A stretch of DNA of 64,000 nucleotides from assembly GCA_963821135.1 (NCBI GenBank), contig CAWGCR010000011.1, positions 744,001-808,000 on the forward strand, in the 5' to 3' direction. Each line of letters begins with the position of its first letter. The stretch's first letter is position 1. This DNA comes from UBA10428 sp963821135. GTDB lineage: Bacteria > Bacteroidota > Bacteroidia > Bacteroidales > UBA10428. The position numbers and the translations under genes are program-made. The notes under the pieces are model-generated. The model was not told the origin of the DNA and made no database searches. It saw only the letters and a program-made list of their open reading frames with translations. Positions 26,657 through 38,100 of the stretch are shown piece after piece.

Positions 26657-27628
26657 ATGGCAATGAAAAAAAGTAATTTGACCTTTACCCCCCCCATTTT
26701 TGGGAAGACTATTTTGATAATCAGTCTGTTAGTAGTCATTCCACAACTTTCAAAGGCACAACTGACCATTGAATCCGATGGCGATGCTGTGTTTAGTAAA
26801 AAGGCCTATATCAGCCAGGATGCTTACTTAAAAAATATCATAGCGCAAACGGATTATTTTCAAATAAAAACAAGTTCAGGTACTTACCCGGCTTTCAACC
26901 TAAAAAAGCTTACTTCATACATCGGAATATGCAAAGGGCCTTACGACCCCTCCTACGTATTGGATGTAGGTGGTACCATGCGGGTGGTAAGCACTTTATA
27001 TTATTCCGATGAAAGTTTCAAAACCAATATTAAAGACATCCCTTCGGAACGTGTGAGCGACTTGTTGACTTTAAAGGCAAAGACTTTTAAATACGATTAC
27101 ACCAAGATCAATGATAAATCGAGAGAGAAGGATAAGATTAAAAACAAGGACCACTTTGGCATTATTGCCCAGGACCTGATTAAAGTTTACCCCGAATTGG
27201 TATATGAAGACAGTCTGGGTGTGCTTAGCGTGGACTATATTGGATTGATCCCCATCTTGTTGGAATCGGTTAAATCACTACATGCCGAAGTGGAAGCCCT
27301 GAAAAAAGAAAAAAGTTCTTCCACCATGAATAAAGCCCTCGATCTTGAAGAAACTGAAGCCAGTTCAATAAGCTACCTGGGCAAAAACATACCCAATCCC
27401 TTTAATGAGCAAACCACCATTGAGTACTATCTACCACCAAACACGGGAAAGGCAAGCCTGTATATTTACAATCTGCAGGGAAAGCAACTAAAGGCCATCC
27501 CTTTGCATCAGTATGAAAACGGCGAGGTGATTATCCATGGCTCCGAACTGCAACCCGGCATGTACCACTACTCCCTGGTAGCAGACGGAAAATTGGTAGG
27601 CACAGAGCAGTTGGTACTAACCAAATAA
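26657..27628 (+). CDS. secreted S74 chaperone-domain (tail-fiber-like) protein with T9SS domain
   Basis: A 323-residue protein. Residues 1-35 form a signal peptide with a long polar start (MAMKKSNLTF; ATG 26663 also possible). The middle, about 114-215, matches the intramolecular chaperone fold of phage tail spikes (Peptidase S74): SDESFKTNIKDI, KTFKYDY, HFGIIAQDLIKVYPELV and a closing coiled helix VKSLHAEVEALKKEK. The last 75 residues are a T9SS type A sorting domain (NIPNPFNEQTTIEYYLPP, KQLKAIPL, PGMYHYSLVADGK). It thus combines a trimeric-fiber chaperone with surface delivery. First gene of a three-gene run; the next begins 8 bp later. Confidence 0.83.
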   Translation: MAMKKSNLTFTPPIFGKTILIISLLVVIPQLSKAQLTIESDGDAVFSKKAYISQDAYLKNIIAQTDYFQIKTSSGTYPAFNLKKLTSYIGICKGPYDPSYVLDVGGTMRVVSTLYYSDESFKTNIKDIPSERVSDLLTLKAKTFKYDYTKINDKSREKDKIKNKDHFGIIAQDLIKVYPELVYEDSLGVLSVDYIGLIPILLESVKSLHAEVEALKKEKSSSTMNKALDLEETEASSISYLGKNIPNPFNEQTTIEYYLPPNTGKASLYIYNLQGKQLKAIPLHQYENGEVIIHGSELQPGMYHYSLVADGKLVGTEQLVLTK

Positions 27629-27635
27629 GTATATA

Positions 27636-28580
27636 ATGAAACGGATTTTTATTTTGTTGCTTGTTTTACAGCAGGCAGGCATGCAAATGGCAATTAGCCA
27701 GTATTTCCCACCAGAAGATGTAACGGATGCCGATACCTGCTTTTTTGATGACTTCTGCTGGTCTATTAATATTGACACTTCCCAAAAACATAACCTTTGG
27801 CAGATAGGAGTGCCATCGAAAACCTTCATGGATACTGCATACATTGGAACTCATGCCATTATCACTGATTCCGTACACTTCTACGATACCAATAGCGTTT
27901 CCTCCTTTACCATTCAACTAGAGCATATTAATACAAGGGTACATGTATTAGTGTTTTGGCATAAATATGATACCGACGAGAAAAAAGACGGAGGCTATAT
28001 TGAATTATCGTATGATATGGGAAAAACGTGGGTGAACATCATAGACCACCGGCAGTATGAAATAAAAGAACAATTCATTGCCCTTGAAAACTTTTATAGC
28101 TCCGAAGATTCACTATCCAATATGCAATACGGTTTCAGCGGAAACTCAGAGAAATGGAAAAAATCGGTAATGACCTGGGATAAATTTCCGGTTGACGGAT
28201 ATACTGATGAATCGGTGAATCGGGATACAACACTTCTGCGTTTTACTTATATCAGTGACTCAGTTCAGGATAATAAAGAGGGCTGGTGTATTGATAATAT
28301 CATACACCTGAAATATGAAAATTACAATGTATTGCCAGGTACTAAGAAGAATAAGAACATAGTAATAGCACCTAATCCCTCAAAGGACTATTTTTCGTAT
28401 GCAAGCCCGGTATCACCTGACGAAATTATTATTTATAATCAATTAGGCACAACAGTCAGGATATTACATAATCCAGGACATACGCTACTAATCCATGACC
28501 TTAAGCCTGGAATCTATTTTGTTGCTTTTTATTCCGGGAAACAATTACTTTCAGTTTCAAAATTACTTAAAACAGAATAA
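27636..28580 (+). CDS. secreted protein with T9SS sorting domain
   Basis: A 314-residue protein starting 8 bp after its upstream neighbour. A signal peptide (about 1-22, cleavage near AISQ) precedes a beta-sandwich-like body with Asp- and Trp-rich motifs: FFDDFCWSIN, WQIGVPSK, GGYIELSYDMGKTWVN and WCIDNI, a pattern seen in MAM or immune-inhibitor-A-type beta-sandwich domains. Residues 240-314 are a T9SS type A domain (VIAPNPSKDYF, LKPGIYFVAFYSGKQ). Likely a secreted adhesive or glycan-binding protein; no catalytic residues are apparent. Middle member of the gene run. Confidence 0.75.
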   Translation: MKRIFILLLVLQQAGMQMAISQYFPPEDVTDADTCFFDDFCWSINIDTSQKHNLWQIGVPSKTFMDTAYIGTHAIITDSVHFYDTNSVSSFTIQLEHINTRVHVLVFWHKYDTDEKKDGGYIELSYDMGKTWVNIIDHRQYEIKEQFIALENFYSSEDSLSNMQYGFSGNSEKWKKSVMTWDKFPVDGYTDESVNRDTTLLRFTYISDSVQDNKEGWCIDNIIHLKYENYNVLPGTKKNKNIVIAPNPSKDYFSYASPVSPDEIIIYNQLGTTVRILHNPGHTLLIHDLKPGIYFVAFYSGKQLLSVSKLLKTE

Positions 28581-28581
28581 C

Positions 28582-31224
28582 ATGCGTAATTATTTTATAA
28601 TCATTATATTTTTCATTCTCTGCTAAAACAGCCTTCTCGCAAAAAGAAAATATGTCCCGATACGAGAGGCTTAAGCAGCAGGAAAATTACTACGAGAAAC
28701 TCTACACAGAACGGGAAGGGGATATGAAAGGCACCGGTTACAAAGATTTTATCAGATCAAGAAAATTCCTAACTCCCCGTTTGGATATCAATGGCAGCCT
28801 GGAGAGCTATGTGGAATCCAGGGATGCCTGGTTTAAAAAAGAATCCCATAAAAAAACCATCACCTACGAACCGGCCGACTGGAGGTTCCTCGGGCCAAAG
28901 GTTTTCCTCAACATATCGATAATGGTCATCCTTTTGCTGATAATAGCAATAACGGTAAAGGTATGGTCACCAGTATTTGGGTATATCGAACGGATCACGG
29001 CCGGATATATGCCGGAGCAAACCGGGGTGGATTGTGGTATACTGAAAACCGGGGCAATACCTGGGTATTGCTTACCGGGGATGAATACAATGTAACCGGT
29101 ATTGAGCAGATTATTGTAAACGGCCAAACTATTTACCTGGTTTGTACCATGCATGAACACCATTGGGGTATTGCAAAATCGACCAATGGGGGTGCTACTT
29201 TTGATTTTCTACATAATATGTACGATAGCGAAAACAATCAAATGTACCCCACTACGAAGAATGACCGATGGCCCAAGAAGATTGTTATGGACCCGGATAA
29301 TTCCAATATATTGTATTTTCTCACTTACAAAGCAATCTTTAAATCGGAGAATGGAGGGGATAATTGGACTCTAGAACATGAAGAATCCTTCGATTTTTGG
29401 GATGATGGCCAGCACAGCTCTGGTTTTTATGATTTGAAAATCCTGGATGTACCTGGAACCAATAATAATGTGGTCTATGTTTCGGGCCGCAAAATCTTAC
29501 ACTATTTCTATACCGACAATGACTGGGATGATGCTGATATAACCACTGACGTGATTAGTACCATTACTCCAAACTATTCCAATACCTCTATAAATAAATG
29601 CCTGATGGCAATAGATAATATCAATTATCCCGGAAAATTATGGTTTGCCTTTAAAATGGATGATAATCTATGCTTCGTTAAAGGTAGCAATTGTACTTCA
29701 AGTAATCCCCAGTTTCAATTTGTTACTAATAGCCATACTAATAACCCTGGATTAGGAGGGAAAACACAAGGAGAGTTTTGTATATCCCCATCAAACGAAG
29801 ATATAATCTATATTGGAGATGTAGAAATCTGGAAATTTGATGGTGTAAATTACGATGATATCTCGGAAGGCCGAACCTTAACCCATGCCCATGATAATTG
29901 GGTCCATGTTGATGTAAGGGATATGCAGGTTTTTGAAGAAAGCGGTTCGGATGTATTATTTACCGGTGATGACGGTGGAGTGACAAGAAGTACTTCATCC
30001 CCTGCATTAGGCAAATGGGATTGGGAAAAAATCAGTGATGATGGGAGTTGCGGCCTCTATGTTACCGAGTTTTACAGCATCGCGTCTTCAGAAAAAAGTC
30101 CGGAACTGATAGCAGGTGGTTGCAAGGATCTGGCCAGTTTTGTATATGATAACGGAAGTTGGTTTCATACCGGATTTAGTGATGGGGGCCAAACACTAAT
30201 TGATCCTGAAGATCCTTCTATCGCTTATATGATGCACCTCACAGATCTATGGCGTCATAATAATAGGGGAAAAATAACTGATCAGAATATATTTTATGGG
30301 GGAATGTACAGCGAATGTGCCATGGAATTTGATCCGGACAATCATGCCACTATTTATTATGGCTATGAGGAACTGACAAAGATTAGTAATGCTAATTCAT
30401 CTTCTCCTTCAATCAGTCCAATATGCAGTTCAACAGAATTGGGGGGTAAAAGAATTATTGCATTGGGCATAGCACCCAGTGAACCCGATCATATGCATGT
30501 GTTTACAGATTATGAGCAGACATGGGACCCTAGTTTACCTCCCCATCAATACCAGTACTTATTCTCTGATGATGGTGGAACTACCTGGGATGACCGGTCA
30601 GATGATTGTGGTTTACCTTTTTATGGTAATTCTGTTTGGTCAGTAACAATTAATCCAAATAATGAGAATGAGCTGTGGGTAGGTTTATCTATATCAAAAA
30701 AAGAACAAACGGAATATGTATTTCATTCGACCAATGGAGGAATCTCATTTTCTGCGTTGGATGATGATGGCTACCCGGCAGGCATTCCGGTAAATGATCT
30801 GGAGTACGATCATGTTACTCAGCAACTTTATGCAGCCACTGATGTAGGTTTGTTTACTACTGATGCAGGAGGATCAGGATGGAAACAATATACTGGTTGC
30901 ATTCCCTACGGACATTTTACAGATATTGAATTAAATTACAATGCTCGAAAAATCAGGGCTGCCATTTATGGATATGGACTATGGGAGGCCAGCTTACAGT
31001 TTTGCCCACCATATTACGACCGTACGCTTACATGGGATGTACCTGTACCTGTTTATTATGAGGCCCAAAATGCCATATACTCTACCCAAAAGACTACTGG
31101 AGGAGGCAGCATAAAATATGTAGCACCTACTGTGGTTTTAAATCCTGGTTTCTATGCCCAGAAGCTGGAAGTGTATCCCAGACTACCCACCTGCAATGCG
31201 GAATGTGAGGAGGGGTGTAATTAA
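28582..31224 (+). pseudogene. frameshifted secreted beta-propeller (BNR/sialidase-like) protein
   Basis: Translation from ATG 28582 reads MRNYFIIIIFFILC then a stop, while the rest of a signal peptide (SAKTAFSQKEN) continues in the next frame, showing a +1 shift near 28601-28624. That frame runs to WRFLGPK near 28898 and then needs a second shift (one base lost beside AAAG) to reach GFPQHI and the 753-residue propeller ending at 31224. Repeated SxDxGxxW motifs (TENRGNTW, SENGGDNW, SDDGGTTW, TDAGGSGW) indicate BNR-type blades. The C-terminus is not a classic T9SS domain but a Cys-rich tail ending EEGCN, resembling a Gly-Cys-X C-terminal sorting type. The two shifts restore frame, so sequencing error or a recent lesion are both possible. 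Confidence 0.75.
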
Positions 31225-31351
31225 AGAAACTCCAAAGGGAAGATGGCTATTATTCATCCTATTGTAATAGCCCGATTCGCCTTCGCCTAGCCTTTACGGC
31301 AGAGCTCCTTCTTCGAAATAACCCTATGAAGGAGAGCAAGGTAGAATTTAA

Positions 31352-31510
31352 ACCTGCCTGGCCGGCAGTCAGGTATTTATAGCCCAGGAAGAAATCCGGG
31401 GTATAAATGAGCACACCTTAGCTGTCGTATCTGCCAGCAATGTTCAGGAACAGAACATTACATGCGACAGGCTGGATGATGTGTTTTTATTGGAAAGAAA
31501 AAAATCGTAA
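31352..31510 (+). other. open frame of 52 codons without start, possible coding remnant
   Basis: After an in-frame stop, codons 31352-31507 run open to TAA 31508-31510 and include FIAQEEIRGINEHTLAVV and SASNVQEQNITCDRLDD. There is no ATG. It has ordinary amino-acid composition and could be the tail of a decayed gene, but I recognise no family and length alone is weak evidence. The 31225-31696 interval otherwise holds only the terminator below. Confidence 0.25.
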
Positions 31511-31600
31511 TAAAATTGCGTTGCATGGATTGCCTGTAACTTTAATATTACTTGCAGTTGCAACGCTACAATTCTTTTAATGGATGGTTCTAAAAATATA

Positions 31601-31617
31601 ATACCCCTCCGGGGTAT
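31601..31617 (-). terminator. bidirectional intrinsic terminator between the propeller gene and gcvH
   Basis: ATACCCC (31601-31607) and GGGGTAT (31611-31617) form a perfect 7-bp stem with a 3-nt loop. On the minus strand, downstream of the gcvH stop, the stem is followed by a TATATTTTTAG tract; on the plus strand by ATTTTAGTTT. It sits 80 bp beyond gcvH and is the best terminator candidate for that gene. Confidence 0.6.
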
Positions 31618-31696
31618 ATTTTAGTTTAGACTTTACCAAAAATAAAGAGCTCTGCCATGTTTTTTTTGACATGCAGAATTTGGGATATATAGTATT

Positions 31697-32077
31697 TCAG
31701 GTATTTAGTAATTCCTTGTACGCCCCGGCATCCATTAAGCTGTCCAGCTCGGCAGGATCGCTTAATGAAATTTTAATAAGCCATCCTTTTTCAAAGGGAT
31801 CCTTGTTAATTAAATCAGGGGAATCTTCCAGTGCGGTATTTACCTCCACTACTTTTCCCGAAACAGGCATAAACAGGTCCGATACGGTTTTCACCGCTTC
31901 AATGGTTCCGAATACCTCTCCCTGGTCGAGCTGTTCGCCTTCGGTTTCGATTTCAACAAATACGATATCACCCAATTCGCCCTGAGCATAATCGGTTATT
32001 CCAACAATTGCAACATCTCCTTCCACTTTGATCCATTCATGATCTTTAGTGTACTTAATAGTATCGGGAATATTCAT
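31697..32077 (-). CDS. gcvH: glycine cleavage system H protein
   Basis: A 126-residue lipoyl-carrier protein that shuttles the aminomethyl group between the P and T subunits of the glycine cleavage complex. HEWIKVEGDVAIVGITDYAQGELGDIVFVE is the canonical N-terminal half, and the lipoyl lysine is Lys63 in FGTIEAVKTVSDLFMPVSG. Size matches the family. It lies directly downstream of sprA, with a 115-bp gap, on the minus strand. GcvP and GcvT are not in the window. Confidence 0.95.
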   Translation of the reverse strand: MNIPDTIKYTKDHEWIKVEGDVAIVGITDYAQGELGDIVFVEIETEGEQLDQGEVFGTIEAVKTVSDLFMPVSGKVVEVNTALEDSPDLINKDPFEKGWLIKISLSDPAELDSLMDAGAYKELLNT

Positions 32078-32192
32078 GGATAAAAATTTACTTTTTTAGT
32101 ACTACCAGTTTGATTCAATAATCAAATTTAATTAAATAGATTTTTTAAGCCTTATACTTTTAGTTGATTTTTGTCAGAATAATATTAACCGT

Positions 32193-35100
32193 TTACAGGG
32201 ACAGGCGGAGGCTGAATCCAATATTTGTTTCGGCATTGCGATAGGTATTGGTCGTAAATGGAGTGTTAACTGTCCTATCGAAGTAAAACTGAATATTAAA
32301 TTTCTCGCTGAATAAATAGTCAGCAGTAATTGAGTAGGCAAATTTTTTGCCCCCTGTTGTTACCCGGGTATCTTCTTCTTCATCGGGCACTTCAGTAAGA
32401 AAACGAATGATTGTAACATTATCGCGCATCGACAAGTCAAAGCGAACATTCAGGTCACTGGTGATTTGTTTCTGATTAACCGTGATGGGTACTTCTTTAA
32501 ACCTGTAACCAGCTCCAATGGTAAAATCCTTATTACGCGTTTCGTTTACCTGGTTATTATTCAGGCTTAATGATACCATTCTCGATCGGCTAATCTCAAA
32601 TTTGGTGAGCAGGCTGTTATGCCAGGTCATATCAACGCCAACAAGGGGATTCATGCTTTCCTTGATGGAAACCGTACTAAACTGGTATTCAGAGATATAG
32701 TTATCCTGGTTATCGCGCATGTAGCCTCTAATATCCTGGTTTTGCTCTGAACTAAGATTTGCCTGATCGTAGTCTTCAAAGTAACTCACATTGGTGCCAA
32801 AGCTTCCAATGGTATAGGTTGATTTATAGGTGTGATTCAGGGTTAGATTTTTGAGGAATTTTTGTATTACATCGAGTTTCGAAAGGCCATCGAAAGTAAT
32901 TCGCCAGTTAGGCATCATCGTCCAGAAGAAAGTTTCGAACGTAACATTCTCGGGATTAATCCCGGTATAAGCCGATAGGAAAGCCGGTATGAGTACATCC
33001 TGCGAAGTTGGACCATACCCGTCGTAATAACCATCGGGGGTTCCATGATGGAGAGACGGTTTATAATCCGGATTGCTTTGTCCTTTATCGTGATAACGAC
33101 GGGCAGAAATAATTTTACGGTTTTCCTTGAGTTTTTCAAATGCCGGTGATTTCCATCCATCATCTGATGTTAACTTTTCAAATGCTGTAGAGATCGATAT
33201 AATGGAAATAGAAAAATTTCCGCCTTTATACATGTTATCGATGTAGTAATTATCGTAGTTGGCTCTGAGCGAATCGTAGAAAAACAGCTGCTCATTATAC
33301 TCGGTATAGGAACGATTCGTGTTCAAATCTATTCGTAAGCCTTTGAACGGTTCATAAGTAGTTCTGAAGGTAAATTGCTCGTTCATTGTATATTCAACCG
33401 GTCTGCTAAATGTTGTATCCGAGGTCATCCAGTCGTTATCAATCCCGTATTTATGAATGTCCCAATCCTGCCATCCAAAGGCAAAAGGAAAGCCCGGAGC
33501 GCCCCGAAATTCAGACTCAGTACTTATTCCGAAATAATTGGTCCCAGGAATGTACCCAGGGAGAATTGTCCCCATATTTCTCGTCCACGAAGCATTAACA
33601 CTCTTAAATCCAACAATCAATCGCACTAAATTTTCGCCGATAAAAATAAAGGGATTTTCACCTTTCGGAACTTGCCCTATAACAGTAACAGTAGCTCCGG
33701 TAAGATCCTCGGCAGTAGTAATAGTGATTTTGCTATCACTCACTACAGTCATCTTCACCTCCACTGCCTGGCCCTCAGAATTAACTACCGTTGCTTCAAC
33801 TTTCTCGGTTTTTAGTTTGTGAATAATATTTTTTGGCTGATCTTTTTTAAAGAATGTCCGTTTCTCGTACCGAACAGTCTTGTAACGCTGATCAGCCTCT
33901 TGCTGATTCCCTCTTCCGCTGTATTTGGCATCGAGTTTCTTCAAGTATCCGAATTTATTATATACGCTACGAAGATTCAGATTTGTATTGATTTTAAGAC
34001 TGTTTGAATTCTTTAGGGTATTTCCAAGCTCACGCCCTGGTATCATTTCACCACGTGTCCAGGAATAGGTGCCTCCATACGAGGTATTTATACTCACCCA
34101 GTTGAGTAGTCGAATTTTATTAATAGGAAGATTATAGGAGATGTCAAAATTCTGGTTAAACATCATGTTCCTGCCACCAGTAGAAATGCTTTGCCATACC
34201 TCCTGTTTCCACTCGTCATTGTTGGGCAAAAACAGATCTGTTTGCCCTGTAGGTTCATCAATTCGAGCGCTGTTGGTAGCCGAATAGTTGATTTTTATTG
34301 AACGGGTAAGATCCCATCTCAGGTCATATTTTCTATCCCACCTGAAGTCCTTATTAACAGTAGGCTCAATAAGGAGCTCAATTTCGTCATCTACATTTCG
34401 CACCTTCATCTCCTGGTAATTTCGGTCGAACATTGTTCCGAATGTAAACCTGGAGGGATAGGGTGTGAAGTTAAAATCGCGAATGATCCGGTAGGCGGGT
34501 TTCCTGAATTTCTTTGATTTTTTTAAGGGTTGTATATTTTTTGCACGTGAATTGAACACATAGTTCAGGCTGCCATTATAGCGCCATAAATTATTATATT
34601 CCACACTATAATTACGAGCTCTTGTAGCAGCATACCCCAGGCTTGCGGTTAAATTACTCGGCGAAAAAACCTTAACCTTATCAAGGTTTTTATTCCAGCG
34701 CATATTGGTAACGTTAATGCTTGTTCGTTTTGTATAATCTTGCGAGATCTTTTTCAGACTATCACGTTCAGCTTTAGAATCGGCTTCTGCCAGCACATCA
34801 TCAAATTTAACATCGGGATCTTTTGGGAAATACTCAGGATTAATAGTTGTTTTGGCTGCTCCTACATAAAATGGAATGGAAACATTGGCTTTCTCCGGAA
34901 AGAACTTTCCTAATTCCAGGTTTGATGAAATGTCGTATTGGTTGACTTCTTCCAAAGAGCGCTCCTCTACCTTTTCCTCAATACTTCCAAAACCTGCTTT
35001 ACTGGTGGCTCCAGCGAAATTCACTACCCCAAAATCGGCTAGCTGCATTTGAACCCTGCCGTTTGCAGCCCATCCTCCCTCGTTATTAAAATCGGTCAGT

Positions 35101-38100
35101 CGCAATTCGTTGAACCATACTTCTGACGATTTGGAGAGCCCATCATTCTTTACTGTACTTGTTGCATCCCCCGGATTCCGAACTCCCAGCATTATCTGAC
35201 GGATATTACTCAAATTGGGAGTTCCCTTTACTTTTATAGTCCTAATATATTCTTGATTATCAACCTGATATTTTATCTGCTTTACATAAACCATCTGCTG
35301 CGAATAATTAAGTGGATCGGTTTTTGCCAGATCATTTCTCTCTTTTTTCAGGTCAACAAATTCCTGAAGTACAATATCTATTGCATTTTCGCTGGGCCAT
35401 ACTATTTCACGGTCAGTTCCATTATCTCCATACTTACCGGGTGGAGTTACAATCAAAGGGACTTCAATTTCGTAATAATTATTTTTATAATCGGAACCCA
35501 TTCGTAAAAATCCGCTGATATCATTATCTTCTAATTCGCCTTCCTTATCGGGCAGTGCTTCAGCATGAATAAACATCTTCATATTTTTATACTGACGCAG
35601 ATCGAGTTGCGTATTCTTAAATACCGACCGTGCATCCCCATCTTCCAGATTTTTCACATTAAGCAGCAGAGATTGTTCATTAAGTTGCGCTATTTGTGGA
35701 TTGGAAGGATCAATAACCCTTTCTATTCCATTTGGCAATACATAATTAACAGGTTCTTTACTGGCATTTTCTTCTATATTAACAGCTGATACTTCAAAAG
35801 AAGTATTCCCATTGTCAGAACCAACATCAGGAACCAGTTCACCGATTTCATAATTATACCTACGCCATTCTCCGCGCACAAGATCAAGAGTAGCAAAGCG
35901 CATGACCACTTCTTCCTCAAAACCACTTGTAATCATTCGCATAAAACGTATCGATTTAAAGTCCTCGATATCTCCTAGTTTTCCTTCCCACTCCGACAGA
36001 GGAATGCGGAACTGAAGCCATCTCACCGGTATATCATATCCCTTAACATTCCGCACAACCCTGTCCACAATATAATTCTCCCCTACCCTGGATATATCTT
36101 CGGGGGTAATACGTACATGATATTGGTAGAAGGTTTCACTTGTGTTTAAGGTATTATCCCGGTTGATATCTTCAATATCGGGGGTATTCCTCCCTGCCGA
36201 TGAATATGAATTTCCAGTTGATTCTTCAGCAGGTGAATTCCTCTCGAGATTATTGTACTTCAAATAACGCTCAAAAATACCATGATCCTGTTCATCATGA
36301 TTATCGCTCAAATAGTATTCGTAATCATCACCAGCCGGATCGCTCAAAACCAGATTCCTGGCAGCCTCTTCAAGCTCGTTCAGGTAGTTGTTGTAGAAAT
36401 CCTGTTCGTCGGTTGATCCTATCCCATCATAACCAACATCCTGGAATTCCCGTGCTGCAGGATCAGGATCGAAGGTATTCACATATGTTTGCCCACGTGG
36501 CACGCGACCCCAGATAGTTGTGTCGACGCCTCTGATATTATCAGGACTGGTGGGTAATCCACCCTCGTAGGATTTCCTGGAATCGCGAAGGATATCTTCA
36601 GAAATTTCTCCGAGATGGAAATACAAGTCTCCTCCGTTACTCATCGAATCCTCAAGAAAGGGATCCATCATCCAGAATTCAATAAACTCAATATTCGAAG
36701 TTTCGAAATCGCTACTAATAATTTCACGCATCATCCCACCCCAGCGATCTTCGGGATTCGGTAAAATTCCTTCAGTTGTCAGATCAGGGTCAAAATTATA
36801 AGGGCCTCTTTCCTCAGGATAATAAGCCAGGTTCAGCACCGATAAGTAATTCTGTCCAGGTATTTCATTGTCCTTTTCAGGAAATATTTCATTTTCTTCA
36901 ATTCGCCTGGCATAATGACTTCTCAGGTCTTCGTCCACTTTCGGATTGTCTGGTTTGAGATTTCCTCCTGATCCATAGAAAAGCGGATCGATTACATACC
37001 AGGCGAGCTTTGCCCGACCATAGCCAGAACGTAAGCTATCGGCATCGCCATTCATAAAATAGTTGGAACGAGGAACACTTGACAGAAACCAGTTTGAGAA
37101 GGTTTTCATTTCAATCTTAGTTTGTGCAGCCTCGAAGTCGTCGATATAGGCTACTCCATTTTTCCCAATGGCTTTTGACTGTCCGGGAATTAAATGTGCA
37201 AATTCAGCATCGAGAGAAATGCTTGAAGGTTGTTTTGTTTCGAGGAATGGTAGTTTGTCAATAATTGTGGTCAATAGCTGACTTTGGGTGCGATAGGAAG
37301 TATTTAATCCCCAAATGGTATTGTTAATAGGCTCATCGTTCATATTTACCTTTTGGGTGAGAGGTCTTTCGGTAAGGTTCATGACCGTAGCGCCAACATT
37401 AAAATTTTCGGAGAAACGATAGTCAAAATGAGTTCCCAGTAAGGTTTTAGTTTGTATATTGAAAAGCGAATTGCTTTCAAGGGATATTTTAATAGGGGTA
37501 CCCGATTCGAGCAGGCCCTGATTAATAATTCGGACCCTTCCCAGGGTATAATCAACAGTATAGTCGGTACCTTCGTTAAGAGGACGACCTCCTGCTGTCA
37601 CCTTAACCGATCCCTTTGGCACATTCATCGCATTTAACTGTATTTCGGAACTCGAAGAAGATTGATATTCACCCTGAAGCATAAACTTATTCTTTTCGGC
37701 CAGTTGTTCTGCTTTCGTTTTTGTAGAATCATACAGTTCTTCAAACACATATTTATTTGCTGTTATGTTCTTGGGAATATCTGTGGGATCATCATCGGTA
37801 ATCTTTCGCCGCAAGTCGGAACCAAAAGGTTCAAGCAAAGGAAAATATACCCGCCCATTACGCGAATTAATTGTAACCCCTTCGATATAGTCAAATAATC
37901 CATCGGGGTTAGGCTCATTCCTTTTATCGAGATTATCTAATTCAAGTACTTTTAATAGGGGCTGGCGATATACCTCACTCGAAATTGTAGTAGTATCATC
38001 TTCCGTTAAATAATTAACCGGCACTCCGGTTTTATCATCACGATAAAGAAGATTGAGTATAAATCCATCGGAACTGACCTGGTAAGCACCAATAGCGTAC

